From Candidatus Melainabacteria bacterium (GTDB taxonomy: Bacteria > Cyanobacteriota > Vampirovibrionia > Obscuribacterales > Obscuribacteraceae), in the NCBI GenBank assembly GCA_016699165.1, contig CP064963.1:1178001-1242000 (forward strand): a stretch of 64,000 nucleotides of DNA. Reading direction: 5' to 3'. The first letter of the stretch is position 1, and each line of letters starts with the position of its first letter. Below the pieces are notes generated by a model that did no database searches, was not told the DNA's origin, and saw only the letters and a list, made by a program, of their open reading frames with translations. A program made the translations under genes and the position numbers. Of this stretch, positions 34,747 to 44,636 are shown one piece after another.

Positions 34747-35522
34747 TATTTTTTCTCTGGTAGAAATATTTCAACTACACAACCCTTATTGTCTAAAGCC
34801 GGACGCCAGTGCACACTGGCTCCTATAATGCTTGCTCTTTGCTTCATATAGAGCATTCCGCGTGATGAATTATTTTCCAAACCGTCACCATTTTTAATAC
34901 CAACACCATCGTCTTCGATAATAATTTTTATTTGAGCGTTCTCTTCGCGAGCTGAAATTCTAACTTTAGAAGCTTTAGCATGACGGCAAATGTTGTTTTT
35001 GACTTCTTGCACAATTCGATAAACCAGAGTTTGCTCAATAAGCGAATATTTGTCGAAAGCGCTCTTGTCTACAAGAAACTTGACTCTCAATTTGTATTGA
35101 GCCTCGTCGGCACCTTTGCGCAAACAATCTTCAATTGAGGCGAGTAGTCCCAAATTTTCAAGCACTGTGGGACTCAAACTATCCATTACTTCGCGCACGT
35201 TGCGTGACGTCAAATCTATTTTTTCTACCAAAAGAGATTCTGGCGCTCTGCCAAGATCGTCTTTGAGTTCTTTCAAATCATTTAAAATTTGGTCGTGTAA
35301 ATCGCCAGCTAGAGCGCGTCTTTCCAGCTCGTCGTGTCTTATGATGTTAAGTTGAAAATCATGTAATTGCTCAGTTCTAATTTTCAGTTCTTCTTTTTGT
35401 TTGAGATTGACTTCCTTAAGTAATCGCAACTCATCTAAAATTTTCTTTCGCTTAACAAGAACAAATGCGCCTAACGCTAAGACGAGCAGGAAGACAAATG
35501 CCGTCCCGCTTGCGCTACTCAT
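34746..35522 (-). CDS. NarX/DesK-type sensor histidine kinase
   Basis: 258 residues. One N-terminal helix (FVFLLVLALGAFVLV), then a coiled coil, then a HisKA_3 domain with the phospho-His in LAGDLHDQILNDL, and an ATPase domain with NNICRHAKAS (N box), EDDGVGI (G1) and SRGMLYMKQRA (G2-like). There is no periplasmic sensor domain, so the input is probably internal or comes from the Ser/Thr kinase. It overlaps that kinase by four bases (ATGA) upstream and the regulator by one base downstream. Confidence 0.88.
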   Translation of the reverse strand: MSSASGTAFVFLLVLALGAFVLVKRKKILDELRLLKEVNLKQKEELKIRTEQLHDFQLNIIRHDELERRALAGDLHDQILNDLKELKDDLGRAPESLLVEKIDLTSRNVREVMDSLSPTVLENLGLLASIEDCLRKGADEAQYKLRVKFLVDKSAFDKYSLIEQTLVYRIVQEVKNNICRHAKASKVRISAREENAQIKIIIEDDGVGIKNGDGLENNSSRGMLYMKQRASIIGASVHWRPALDNKGCVVEIFLPEKK

Positions 35523-37528
35523 CTTATATTTAAAAGATCACGACAAGAAATGAGTGCCATACGCAAAGATTCGACATTTGGAAATCTATCTGCTGGATTT
35601 TTTTCTAGCGTTTTGAAAATAACTTCTTCCACTTGTGGCGGAATATTCAAATCTGGTCTAGCTATTGCGATGGCATCAGCTTTGACGTTTACATGCTTAA
35701 AGATTGTCTTGACTACGTTTTCATCTGCCAGAGGCGGTCTGCCGACAAGCGATTCGTACATGACGCATCCAAGCGAATAAATATCCGTTCTAATATCGAG
35801 CGCATCGCCTACACACTGCTCAGGGCTCATGTAGAGCGGACTGCCAATAATGTCACCAGTTTGAGTTAATTCTTGCGCTTCGTGATCTGTTGCTGAGATT
35901 ACCTTGGCGATACCAAAATCGACTACTTTGACAATATCTTTGCTTGTGTCTGTATCCATCAAAAGAATATTGCTTGGTTTCACATCGCGATGAATAACAC
36001 CTCGCTTGTGTGCGTGCTCTAGCGCTTCACACACCTGAATAAAGACTTTGAAAAAGCGGCTTGGAGGCAGACTCTTACACTTAAAAATCTCATCTTTTAA
36101 AGTATGACCTTCAATTAACTCCATCACCATATACGGTACTTCGCCAGCTGTAAGCCCGTAGTCATGCACCACAATAATATTTGGATGCTTTAGAGCTGAT
36201 GCTGCTTTTGCTTCAACTTCGAAACGTTGTTTGCTATTTTGTTTCTGAGCAATATGGGGGTGCAACACTTTAATAGCTAAAATAGCGTTTGTTTTTCTGT
36301 GCCTAGCCTTATAGATGGCACCCATGCCACCAACACTCAAGCGCGAAATAAGCTGATACTGTTCTGGCAATTTAATATCGAGAGATAAGAATGGATTTTC
36401 TTGATCTTCCTCATTCGACATTTGCGACGACAACTGCATAGTGCCTTCACCTTTGTCGTATATAGCTTCGAAAACTCGACCCATTTTGGGCGAGCTATTA
36501 TAGTTTATTAGAGTCTGAGCCAGAATCGCCACTGCCATGTTTGCATTAATACTGTCTGGAAGCAAAAAGCATTTGAAACTAGCAAATGAAAAGCGGCGCA
36601 TATCAAGCATAAAATCCCAGAAATTACCGACTGGATTGCCCCCGCTTGTCTTTTTCATCATCATGAATTCTGACGATTGAGGACTGAATTTTACCAGTAT
36701 GTAAACATCGACAAGTATCGCTACAGCAAGACAAACTATGAGCAGATATGAGCTTGCGTATCCATTCAAAGTAATAAGCGAAAGTGATTTCATCATCCCT
36801 TCAGCTGTAGGACTAAAAGTATTACCAGTGAGCTGATCCAAAATGCTCCAGGCAAGACCAATTAAACTCACACCCAACGCAATCCATCTATTATTCAAAA
36901 AGAAAAAAGCAAGTCCAATGCCACTGGCTGTGATACCAGCCCAGACAGCATGACCCACAATAAGATATATCTTGTCTTTTAGATCGGCTGTGGGCAGCCA
37001 TTGAATTGCATGCTCCCAAGTTTGTTGACTGTGAATGAATGAATCATTCACTACTGCAAAGCCCGCGCCAATCATTACTCCCATGACGAGCAAATCTGTC
37101 ATGCCGAAAGTCCAGAAAGAAAATTTTCGCACGTGAATCAAATAAGCAATAATGACAAAATAGAAACTGCACTGTTCTATAAACGGAACAATCAATCCTC
37201 GCGCGCTAGAATCAGGAGCAAGAGTGGTTAGAAGCTCTAACAGGAGCACTAGAGCAGGCATTGTGGCACCGACAAAAAACATCAGTGCTGCAGTTCTAAG
37301 TGTAATACTGCGAGTCAACGATGAAAGTAAAAGCACAGCTATCACAACTGAGATGTTAAAAGAAAAGGCGGTGATACCATTTACACCGGTGTAAATTAAG
37401 ATGGTTCCCATCCACAAAGCAAAGCCAAGCCATAAAACCACCCAGCGCAAAGGTACTATGGAATTGCCCAGTTGGACTGTTCCCCAACTGTTGCCTGAGT
37501 TTAAAGGTTTTGCACCTTCTGCTTTCAA
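35519..37528 (-). CDS. Ser/Thr protein kinase fused to a PrsW-like membrane domain
   Basis: 669 residues. About nine membrane helices (30-280) come first. They include PFIEQCSFYFVIIAYL, GAGFAVVNDSFIH and GHAVWAGITASGIGLAF, which recall the three conserved blocks of PrsW intramembrane proteases, but with the Glu-Glu and Glu-Asn residues altered. The cytoplasmic kinase domain (391-665) is intact: Gly loop SVGGMGAIYKA, Lys420, HRDVKPSN (513-520), DFG (537-539) and GSPLYMSPEQ. A PASTA domain is absent. The tight linkage to a two-component pair suggests cross-talk. Confidence 0.88.
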   Translation of the reverse strand: MKAEGAKPLNSGNSWGTVQLGNSIVPLRWVVLWLGFALWMGTILIYTGVNGITAFSFNISVVIAVLLLSSLTRSITLRTAALMFFVGATMPALVLLLELLTTLAPDSSARGLIVPFIEQCSFYFVIIAYLIHVRKFSFWTFGMTDLLVMGVMIGAGFAVVNDSFIHSQQTWEHAIQWLPTADLKDKIYLIVGHAVWAGITASGIGLAFFFLNNRWIALGVSLIGLAWSILDQLTGNTFSPTAEGMMKSLSLITLNGYASSYLLIVCLAVAILVDVYILVKFSPQSSEFMMMKKTSGGNPVGNFWDFMLDMRRFSFASFKCFLLPDSINANMAVAILAQTLINYNSSPKMGRVFEAIYDKGEGTMQLSSQMSNEEDQENPFLSLDIKLPEQYQLISRLSVGGMGAIYKARHRKTNAILAIKVLHPHIAQKQNSKQRFEVEAKAASALKHPNIIVVHDYGLTAGEVPYMVMELIEGHTLKDEIFKCKSLPPSRFFKVFIQVCEALEHAHKRGVIHRDVKPSNILLMDTDTSKDIVKVVDFGIAKVISATDHEAQELTQTGDIIGSPLYMSPEQCVGDALDIRTDIYSLGCVMYESLVGRPPLADENVVKTIFKHVNVKADAIAIARPDLNIPPQVEEVIFKTLEKNPADRFPNVESLRMALISCRDLLNIR

Positions 37529-37803
37529 CCTTTCCCCTTAGTCTCTATATCTTCTTTATGATTCTTTGCTTGCACTTCTTTCCAGACCAGAGCCAAAGCC
37601 TTTCGATACGCTTCTTTTGCAGTTTGCCAACTGGTATTAGATGCGGTGAATTTTTCTTCTGGAGATCTGAACAATACAGTCAAAGCCATATCATATTTAT
37701 TTCTATTGCAAGTGTAACCATCGACAAAGCGATCTTTCATGTCGTCTAATTTTGACTTCTCGCGCGCCGCTTGAGCACTTGGAGTGGCAGAGCTCGTGAG
37801 CAT
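37525..37803 (-). CDS. Small hypothetical protein upstream of the kinase
   Basis: 92 residues from ATG 37803. The frame is open to a TTG at 37881 (118 aa), but that would overlap the 46-residue gene by 56 bases. It is polar and helical (SKLDDMKDRFVDGYTCNRNK, then TAKEAYRKALALVWKEVQ), with no signal peptide and no known family. Its stop overlaps the kinase start by four bases (ATGA), so it is likely co-translated with the kinase. Confidence 0.5.
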   Translation of the reverse strand: MLTSSATPSAQAAREKSKLDDMKDRFVDGYTCNRNKYDMALTVLFRSPEEKFTASNTSWQTAKEAYRKALALVWKEVQAKNHKEDIETKGKG

Positions 37804-37825
37804 TGTAGCTTCAAGGTTGCTCTTT

Positions 37826-37966
37826 TTACCCTTTTGTTTTAACGCCCGACTCATCAAGCTTATCGGGTGCTTTATCTCCAAGCTCGACTATTAGAGCGCT
37901 AAAAGACAACGCTGCAAAAAAACTGGTTAGAAACGAGACATTGCCTACAGTAAAGCCGACGTCCAT
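37826..37966 (-). CDS. Predicted 46-residue membrane peptide
   Basis: ATG to TAA, 46 residues: a hydrophobic segment (VSFLTSFFAALSFSALIVEL) and a charged tail (GDKAPDKLDESGVKTKG). AAGGAAA lies seven bases before the ATG. It starts one base after the stop of the thioredoxin-like gene. The spacing and ribosome site make it more likely real than its size suggests. No family recognised. Confidence 0.5.
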   Translation of the reverse strand: MDVGFTVGNVSFLTSFFAALSFSALIVELGDKAPDKLDESGVKTKG

Positions 37967-37967
37967 T

Positions 37968-38456
37968 CTATTTTCCTTGCACTATACTACTCAACTTCTG
38001 ACAAAATTCTCCAGGTGGAGAATAGCCATTAATTTGTCCTTTCAATTTTCCGTCCGGCGACAAAATTAAAGTACATGGAAATCCTCTCACTCCAAATTTT
38101 TGCGCCACCATTTGACCGTCGCCCTTCTCGGCATTCGCTTTCATACAAATAAAGGATGTGTTTATGAATTTGGCCGCTTTGGGCTCGTCGTAAACGTCAG
38201 AATCGAGTCTTTTACACCAATGACACCAATCGGTGTAGACATCCACCAAAACCCACTTCTTTTTGCTAGCGGCATATTTGAGTGTCTGAGAATAATTATT
38301 GCTCCAGGTTATTTTAGAGGGGGTAGCTTCACCTTTTGCCACGGCTGAAGGTATGCTCTGCGGCAACATCTGTACCGCTAACGCTACCAGAACCGCAAGA
38401 CAAAGAATTGCCGGTCTTTTCAAGAGTTTCGAAGCCTCCAAACACATAAATAACAA
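37968..38456 (-). CDS. Exported thioredoxin-like protein
   Basis: 162 residues. A signal peptide or anchor (PAILCLAVLVALAVQMLPQS) precedes a thioredoxin fold of the DUF255/DsbD-gamma type: VDVYTDWCHWCKRLDSDVY (CxxC redox pair) and a cis-Pro loop VRGFPCTLILSPDG. It probably acts as a periplasmic thiol-disulfide enzyme. It is the first gene of the run that continues through the 46- and 92-residue genes to the kinase, histidine kinase and regulator. Confidence 0.8.
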   Translation of the reverse strand: MLFMCLEASKLLKRPAILCLAVLVALAVQMLPQSIPSAVAKGEATPSKITWSNNYSQTLKYAASKKKWVLVDVYTDWCHWCKRLDSDVYDEPKAAKFINTSFICMKANAEKGDGQMVAQKFGVRGFPCTLILSPDGKLKGQINGYSPPGEFCQKLSSIVQGK

Positions 38457-38589
38457 GCTGCTTCTATTGTGCCCAGCTACTCATTCAGATCTTGCCTATA
38501 TTTAGAATAGAAAAAATCTTTTGGTTTCATTTTGTACTTATAGAATGTGGGGTATGTTTTAAGGGTGTTCAAATTAGGGGCGAGAATTC

Positions 38590-39135
38590 ATGAGGCGACT
38601 TAAGGCCAAAGCTATCAGTACCGCAATGACGTTTTTCTGGGCGGTACAAGCCTTTGGTGCAGAGCCCAAAACCGAAAAAATCGAGGTAATGCTCGACATC
38701 CCTGCCAATCCTTTTTTGGACCAGGTTTGTGTAATTGCCAATTATTTGACCATAGGCGCCATCATTTGCTCTATCGTCTTTGGCGGCATTTGGCTGATGC
38801 AGAAAAAAGATTCTTCTGACGAAGAAGATGACGACGACAACGAAGAAGAAGTTCGCGCTCCAGTCGGAAGTATGGCCAAAGTTGTCAACGAGACTCCTGA
38901 AATAGTTAAAGTTGAAAAGCCCGCTGACGAGACCAAAGCTGAAGAGCCAAAAGTCGAAGAGCCAAAAGTCGAAGAACCAAAAGCTGAAGAACCTCCAACA
39001 GAGGTAACTAAAACAGAAGAAACTACAGCAGAAGAGCTTAAACCTGAAGAAAAAGCTCCGGCCGCCAGTAAAAGTAAAAAGGCGGAAAACGATGGGACTG
39101 CCAAAAAACCTAGAAAATCTAAAAAGAAAGAGTAA
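38590..39135 (+). CDS. Hypothetical membrane protein with acidic repeats and basic tail
   Basis: 181 residues. The N-terminal signal-like stretch ends FGAEP, then one membrane helix (LTIGAIICSIVFGGIWLM, ~53-70). An acidic run (SSDEEDDDDNEEE), EEPKVEEPKV-type repeats, and a Lys-rich C-terminus (KKPRKSKKKE) follow. AGGGG precedes the ATG. No family recognised. The last 44 bases overlap the next gene in another frame. Confidence 0.6.
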   Translation: MRRLKAKAISTAMTFFWAVQAFGAEPKTEKIEVMLDIPANPFLDQVCVIANYLTIGAIICSIVFGGIWLMQKKDSSDEEDDDDNEEEVRAPVGSMAKVVNETPEIVKVEKPADETKAEEPKVEEPKVEEPKAEEPPTEVTKTEETTAEELKPEEKAPAASKSKKAENDGTAKKPRKSKKKE

Positions 39136-39922
39136 ATTCTTCTTTTTGGTAAGCAATTTTTTGTGGGCTGGTCCACTTCTTTTTAGTTTGTCTTCTTGCA
39201 ATGTTCTCGACAATCAAATTTCAGCATCTGATCCTAGTCATCTTGCGGATCAATGGAAAGCTCACAACGAGTGGTGGGAAAGCATCGAAGATGGCGATTT
39301 TGCATTATATGTAAGACAACCTGATAAATCGATTCAGTATTTTGATCAAGCAATAAAACAAGCAAACTCCTTTGGACAAGCCGATCCACGCCGAGCAAAA
39401 TCATATGTTTCGCTAGGTCGCGCCTATTTAGAAAAATCAGATTTTCAAAAAGCGCATGAAGCGTTAAGCAAAGGTCTTGAACTCAAAGAAAAATTGCATG
39501 GTAAAGATAGTAACGAACTATCCGGCACACTGACTGATTTAGCACTGGTTGAATTTAATTTGCACAAACTAAAAGAAGCGAAAGCACTGAGTGATCGGAC
39601 TATTGAATTAAGGAAAGTGGCAAAAGATTCTTCTGGTTCCAGCGAACTGAAATACGTGCGCGGCCTGATTCTAAGCCAATCTAAAGATGCGAAAAATGAA
39701 GTCATTTCTGAAAGTTTTGAATCGGCAATCAAAGATTTCTCAACTGAATTTGAAAGCAAAAAATTATTGCTCGACACATCAAGACTCAAAAATTACGCTA
39801 ATTGTCTGCACAGTTATTCTGATTGGTTGACGGCGCAGAAGCAAACCGCCAAAGTGGACGTGATCAATAAGAAGCTCGAATCGGTTGAACGATATCTAAA
39901 CGAATTCCAAACTAAATCTTGA
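39092..39922 (+). CDS. TPR lipoprotein
   Basis: 276 residues from ATG 39092, inside the end of the preceding gene. The N-terminus is basic and then hydrophobic, ending in a lipobox (LFSLSSC, Cys ~36), so the mature protein should be lipid-anchored. TPR-like pairs follow: AKSYVSLGRAYLEKSDFQKA and TLTDLALVEFNLHKLKEA. It converges with the EP-repeat gene one base away. Partner unknown. Confidence 0.75.
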   Translation: MGLPKNLENLKRKSKFFFLVSNFLWAGPLLFSLSSCNVLDNQISASDPSHLADQWKAHNEWWESIEDGDFALYVRQPDKSIQYFDQAIKQANSFGQADPRRAKSYVSLGRAYLEKSDFQKAHEALSKGLELKEKLHGKDSNELSGTLTDLALVEFNLHKLKEAKALSDRTIELRKVAKDSSGSSELKYVRGLILSQSKDAKNEVISESFESAIKDFSTEFESKKLLLDTSRLKNYANCLHSYSDWLTAQKQTAKVDVINKKLESVERYLNEFQTKS

Positions 39923-39923
39923 A

Positions 39924-42260
<2,337 letters not shown>

Positions 42261-42391
42261 TAAGTCCTAAACCGCCTTAAAATACTCGCCCATCCTAGCT
42301 TGAAGGTAAATATACCCTCCTTGAGAGCTAATATGCTCTTATTATTACTAATTTCTCGAAAGTTTAGATTTACAAGCATCGTTAGTAATCG

Positions 42392-42416
42392 AAAGGCAAG
42401 CCCAAGGCTTGCCTTT
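42392..42416 (-). terminator. Strong hairpin after the FKBP gene
   Basis: AAAGGCAAGCC (42392-42402) and GGCTTGCCTTT (42406-42416) form an 11-bp perfect stem with a three-base loop, 24 bases downstream of the FKBP stop. It is the likely end of the ferritin-SelW-lipoprotein-FKBP transcript. No U-tract follows on the minus strand, so termination strength is uncertain. Confidence 0.6.
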
Positions 42417-42440
42417 CCGGCTTCATTATTTTTCTAGCGC

Positions 42441-42785
42441 TTATTGGACGTCAAGCAGTTCGACGTCAAATACCAATGTAGCGTTTGGTGGAATTGCTCC
42501 AGCTGCGCCACGTGCGCCATATCCAAGGTCAGAAGGAATGGTCAACTTTCTTTTGCCGCCCACTTTCATTCCTGAGACGCCTTCGTCCCAGCCTTTGATC
42601 ACTTCGCCAGCACCAAGATTGAATTTGAACGGTTGACCACGGTCGACCGAGCTATCGAATTTGGTACCATCGGTAAGCCATCCGGTGTAGTGAACAGTCA
42701 CTCTCTGTCCGGGTTGAGCTACGTTGCCATTGCCTACAACTTCTTCAACATACTGAAGACCTGTAGGTGATGTTACTTGGTTCAT
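42441..42785 (-). CDS. FKBP-type peptidyl-prolyl isomerase
   Basis: 114 residues, one FKBP domain: VTVHYTGWLTDGTKFDSS, VIKGWDEGVSGMKVGGK, and IPSDLGYGARGAAGAIP are all conserved. GAAGGGG lies six bases before its ATG. The ATG overlaps the TGA of a 48-residue lipoprotein frame. In related exported FKBPs the domain follows a lipobox and linker, so the two frames may be parts of one protein joined by a -1 shift, or two coupled genes. Confidence 0.94.
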   Translation of the reverse strand: MNQVTSPTGLQYVEEVVGNGNVAQPGQRVTVHYTGWLTDGTKFDSSVDRGQPFKFNLGAGEVIKGWDEGVSGMKVGGKRKLTIPSDLGYGARGAAGAIPPNATLVFDVELLDVQ

Positions 42786-42928
42786 TGGTTCCCCTTCTTG
42801 TTTTTTTGAAATCGCAAATTGGCCTGATTTTCAGTACTCGTTGAAGTTTCAGTTTGATTTTGCGCTTCTTTTTGTTCGCAACCAGACAGTGTTATTACCA
42901 CCGTCAGTGGTATCATTGCCCATTTCAT
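42782..42928 (-). CDS. 48-residue lipoprotein, possibly the export leader of the FKBP
   Basis: ATG to TGA. A lipobox signal (IPLTVVITLSGC, Cys17) and a polar Gln/Thr/Ser/Asn linker, like the N-terminus of lipoprotein isomerases. Near the end, codons CAA AAA AAC contain the slippery heptamer A AAA AAC (42806-42800). A -1 shift there enters the FKBP frame nine codons before the FKBP domain's TSPTGLQY start. The frame ends by overlapping the FKBP ATG (ATGA). No strong ribosome site; it lies 10 bases after the SelW-like gene. Confidence 0.6.
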   Translation of the reverse strand: MKWAMIPLTVVITLSGCEQKEAQNQTETSTSTENQANLRFQKNKKGNQ

Positions 42929-42938
42929 AAATGTAGTA

Positions 42939-43172
42939 TTAATGATGGTGCTCACCTCTTATCAAATCCTGTACTTCGTTGTCTTCAGGAAAGCGTCCCA
43001 GAGAGTGTTTCGAAAACAATAGTTTGTCCTTGAATTCAATCTCAAAAACACCGCCCGATGATTGTACCAGTTCGGAATTAAGTCCGAATTTTGTCCTCAG
43101 GTCTGCCGCCAAACTGACGGCTCGGTTCTTGTAGCCTCAAGCTCCGCAATATGTGATTTTTACCGTTTGCAT
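42939..43172 (-). CDS. SelW/Rdx-family selenoprotein (in-frame TGA = Sec12)
   Basis: 78 codons from ATG 43172 to TAA 42939, with one internal stop, TGA at 43139-43137 (codon 12). Reading it as selenocysteine gives KITYCGAUGYKNRAVSLAAD, whose CxxU motif is exactly that of SelW. The rest matches the bacterial family: GGVFEIEF, LLFSKHSLGRFPEDNEV and DLIR. The site AAGGAA lies seven bases before the ATG, and the gene starts 14 bases after the ferritin-like gene. A small stem (GCCG/CGGC, 43121-43118 with 43108-43105) begins 16 bases after the TGA, a possible but weak SECIS. Members are small thioredoxin-fold redox proteins. If Sec insertion is absent, this would be a pseudogene. Confidence 0.82.
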
Positions 43173-43186
43173 TTTGTGTTCCTTAC

Positions 43187-43633
43187 TTATTTGTACGCTG
43201 GTGTACCATGTCTGAGGTACATGTGAAGGCTCTCGTAGTGGGTTGCTTCTTCCAAAATGATGTTTTCGTACATCAATTTTAAAATCAGATCTTTTGAAAA
43301 CTCTTCCAAATGCTCTTCATACATTTCGATATGGCTTGCCTCCATAGCGATATTTTCTTGAAGCATTTCTTCAAGTGTTTGGTCACCAGGCTCTTCAACT
43401 TTTTCTACTTTGACTGAAGGATGACCATCAAGAGCGACGATTTTCTCGCCCAATTGAATTGCGTGATTCATCGAGTCAGTGGCGAGCCCTCTGAAAAGCT
43501 CAACTAGTGGACCGCGACCAGGACCAATCACGATGAATGAATGGTGTAAGTAACGAACCATTGCGGCGAGTTCTTTCTCAAGAGCCATATTGAGACAATC
43601 TACCACTCTCTTTTTATCTACTTTCGTATGCAT
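43187..43633 (-). CDS. Ferritin-like diiron protein (bacterioferritin/Dps-like)
   Basis: 148 residues from ATG 43633, with GGAG about 12 bases upstream; the frame runs on to a TTG at 43651. A four-helix bundle is evident, with metal ligands expected in ALEKELAAMVRYLHHS, ATDSMNHAIQLGEK, ENIAMEASHIEMYEEHL and IILEEATHYESL. The pattern of Glu and ExxH pairs fits the ferritin-like superfamily. The exact subfamily is not clear. It heads an operon with SelW, the small lipoprotein and FKBP, which suggests iron or oxidative-stress handling. Confidence 0.82.
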   Translation of the reverse strand: MHTKVDKKRVVDCLNMALEKELAAMVRYLHHSFIVIGPGRGPLVELFRGLATDSMNHAIQLGEKIVALDGHPSVKVEKVEEPGDQTLEEMLQENIAMEASHIEMYEEHLEEFSKDLILKLMYENIILEEATHYESLHMYLRHGTPAYK

Positions 43634-43769
43634 TTGTTTTTCTCCAAGCAAACTCCGAATGCGTATTTTACAGCATGGTCCCTGAATCTTGTGGCTGTTC
43701 GACCAACAGGCTTAATGTTTGCGCCATTTTCCCTGCAAAATTGGGCATAGTTATTTCGAGGACCGAACC

Positions 43770-44030
43770 TTGACAAACGAACGTACCAAAGTAATCTCAT
43801 TTTTTCTGCCGTTTTTAATTGGGGGCACGTATTTCTCAATGGTCGCAGTTACGCATTTACGTCAATTGCCAAGTGAAATTTGCGGATCTATCGATTATAT
43901 GTACGCGATTACCCTGGCATTTCAAGATATGGGATTGACTTGCGGCATCAGTGGGCTTCTAGCATTGTCAATTTACGAGAAACTGGCTCCTGCATTTGCA
44001 AAGGTTAGAGGCAAAGCTAAAAGGGAATAG
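43770..44030 (+). CDS. Small hypothetical membrane protein
   Basis: 86 residues from TTG 43770, which has GAGGA seven bases upstream. The frame is open to 43719, but without a better start. Two membrane segments (VISFFLPFLIGGTYFSMVAV and YMYAITLAFQDMGLTCGISG) and a basic tail. No family recognised. It precedes the HPF-cold-shock gene by 32 bases. Confidence 0.5.
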   Translation: MTNERTKVISFFLPFLIGGTYFSMVAVTHLRQLPSEICGSIDYMYAITLAFQDMGLTCGISGLLALSIYEKLAPAFAKVRGKAKRE

Positions 44031-44062
44031 TCCCCAGTAGATGAAAAATACGAGGATATTTA

Positions 44063-44617
44063 ATGAAATCACCCATTCAAGTCGTATTTAGGAATGTCGG
44101 AAAAAGCGACAGAGTAGAAGAAGCGATTAGAGAAAAAGCGGAGAAACTGGAAAAGATTCACGACCGCATTACAGCATGCCGCGTCACAATTGAGATGCCG
44201 CACAAACATCATACAAAAGGTAATACATTTGAAGTCTGTTTGAATTTAAGTGTTCCTGAAAAAGATATTGTAGTAAAACGCACATCATCAGAGGCTCAAA
44301 CCAATGGTGACGAAGGAATTATGAGCACCGTCCGTGATGCCTTTGATGCTGCCAAACGTCAGCTCGAAGAACACACACGCAAACGCAGAGGCGAAACTAA
44401 GCTTCACGAAGCACCGCCTTCGGCGCGGATTACGCAGTTATTTCAAGAACAAGGTTATGGTTTTCTAGAAACAGTGGATGGAAGAGAAATATATTTCCAT
44501 TCTAATGCCATTGTAGATCATAGCTTCGACGATTTGCGCTTAGGTTCTGAAGTCGTCTTCACCGAACAACAAGGTGTGGACGGACCTCAAGCCAGCACAG
44601 TTCGTTTAAGAGAATAG
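44063..44617 (+). CDS. Ribosome hibernation factor (HPF/RaiA) fused to a cold-shock domain
   Basis: 184 residues. The N-terminal ~115 are an HPF/YfiA fold (VEEAIREKAEKLEKIHDRIT, CRVTIEMPHKHHTKGNTFEV), which binds the 30S decoding region. Residues ~122-184 are a cold-shock domain with RNP-like motifs GYGFLETVDG and EIYFHSNAIV. Bacterial proteins with this pairing are known. It would link ribosome dormancy with RNA binding. The C-terminal dimerisation domain of long HPF is replaced by the cold-shock domain. Confidence 0.9.
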   Translation: MKSPIQVVFRNVGKSDRVEEAIREKAEKLEKIHDRITACRVTIEMPHKHHTKGNTFEVCLNLSVPEKDIVVKRTSSEAQTNGDEGIMSTVRDAFDAAKRQLEEHTRKRRGETKLHEAPPSARITQLFQEQGYGFLETVDGREIYFHSNAIVDHSFDDLRLGSEVVFTEQQGVDGPQASTVRLRE

Positions 44618-44636
44618 TAATTACTGACTAAAATAA

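Noticed and set aside
43618..43839. 73-residue minus-strand frame upstream of the ferritin-like gene
   Set aside because: No ribosome site, no signal or motif; it overlaps the ferritin start and most likely the plus-strand membrane gene as well.
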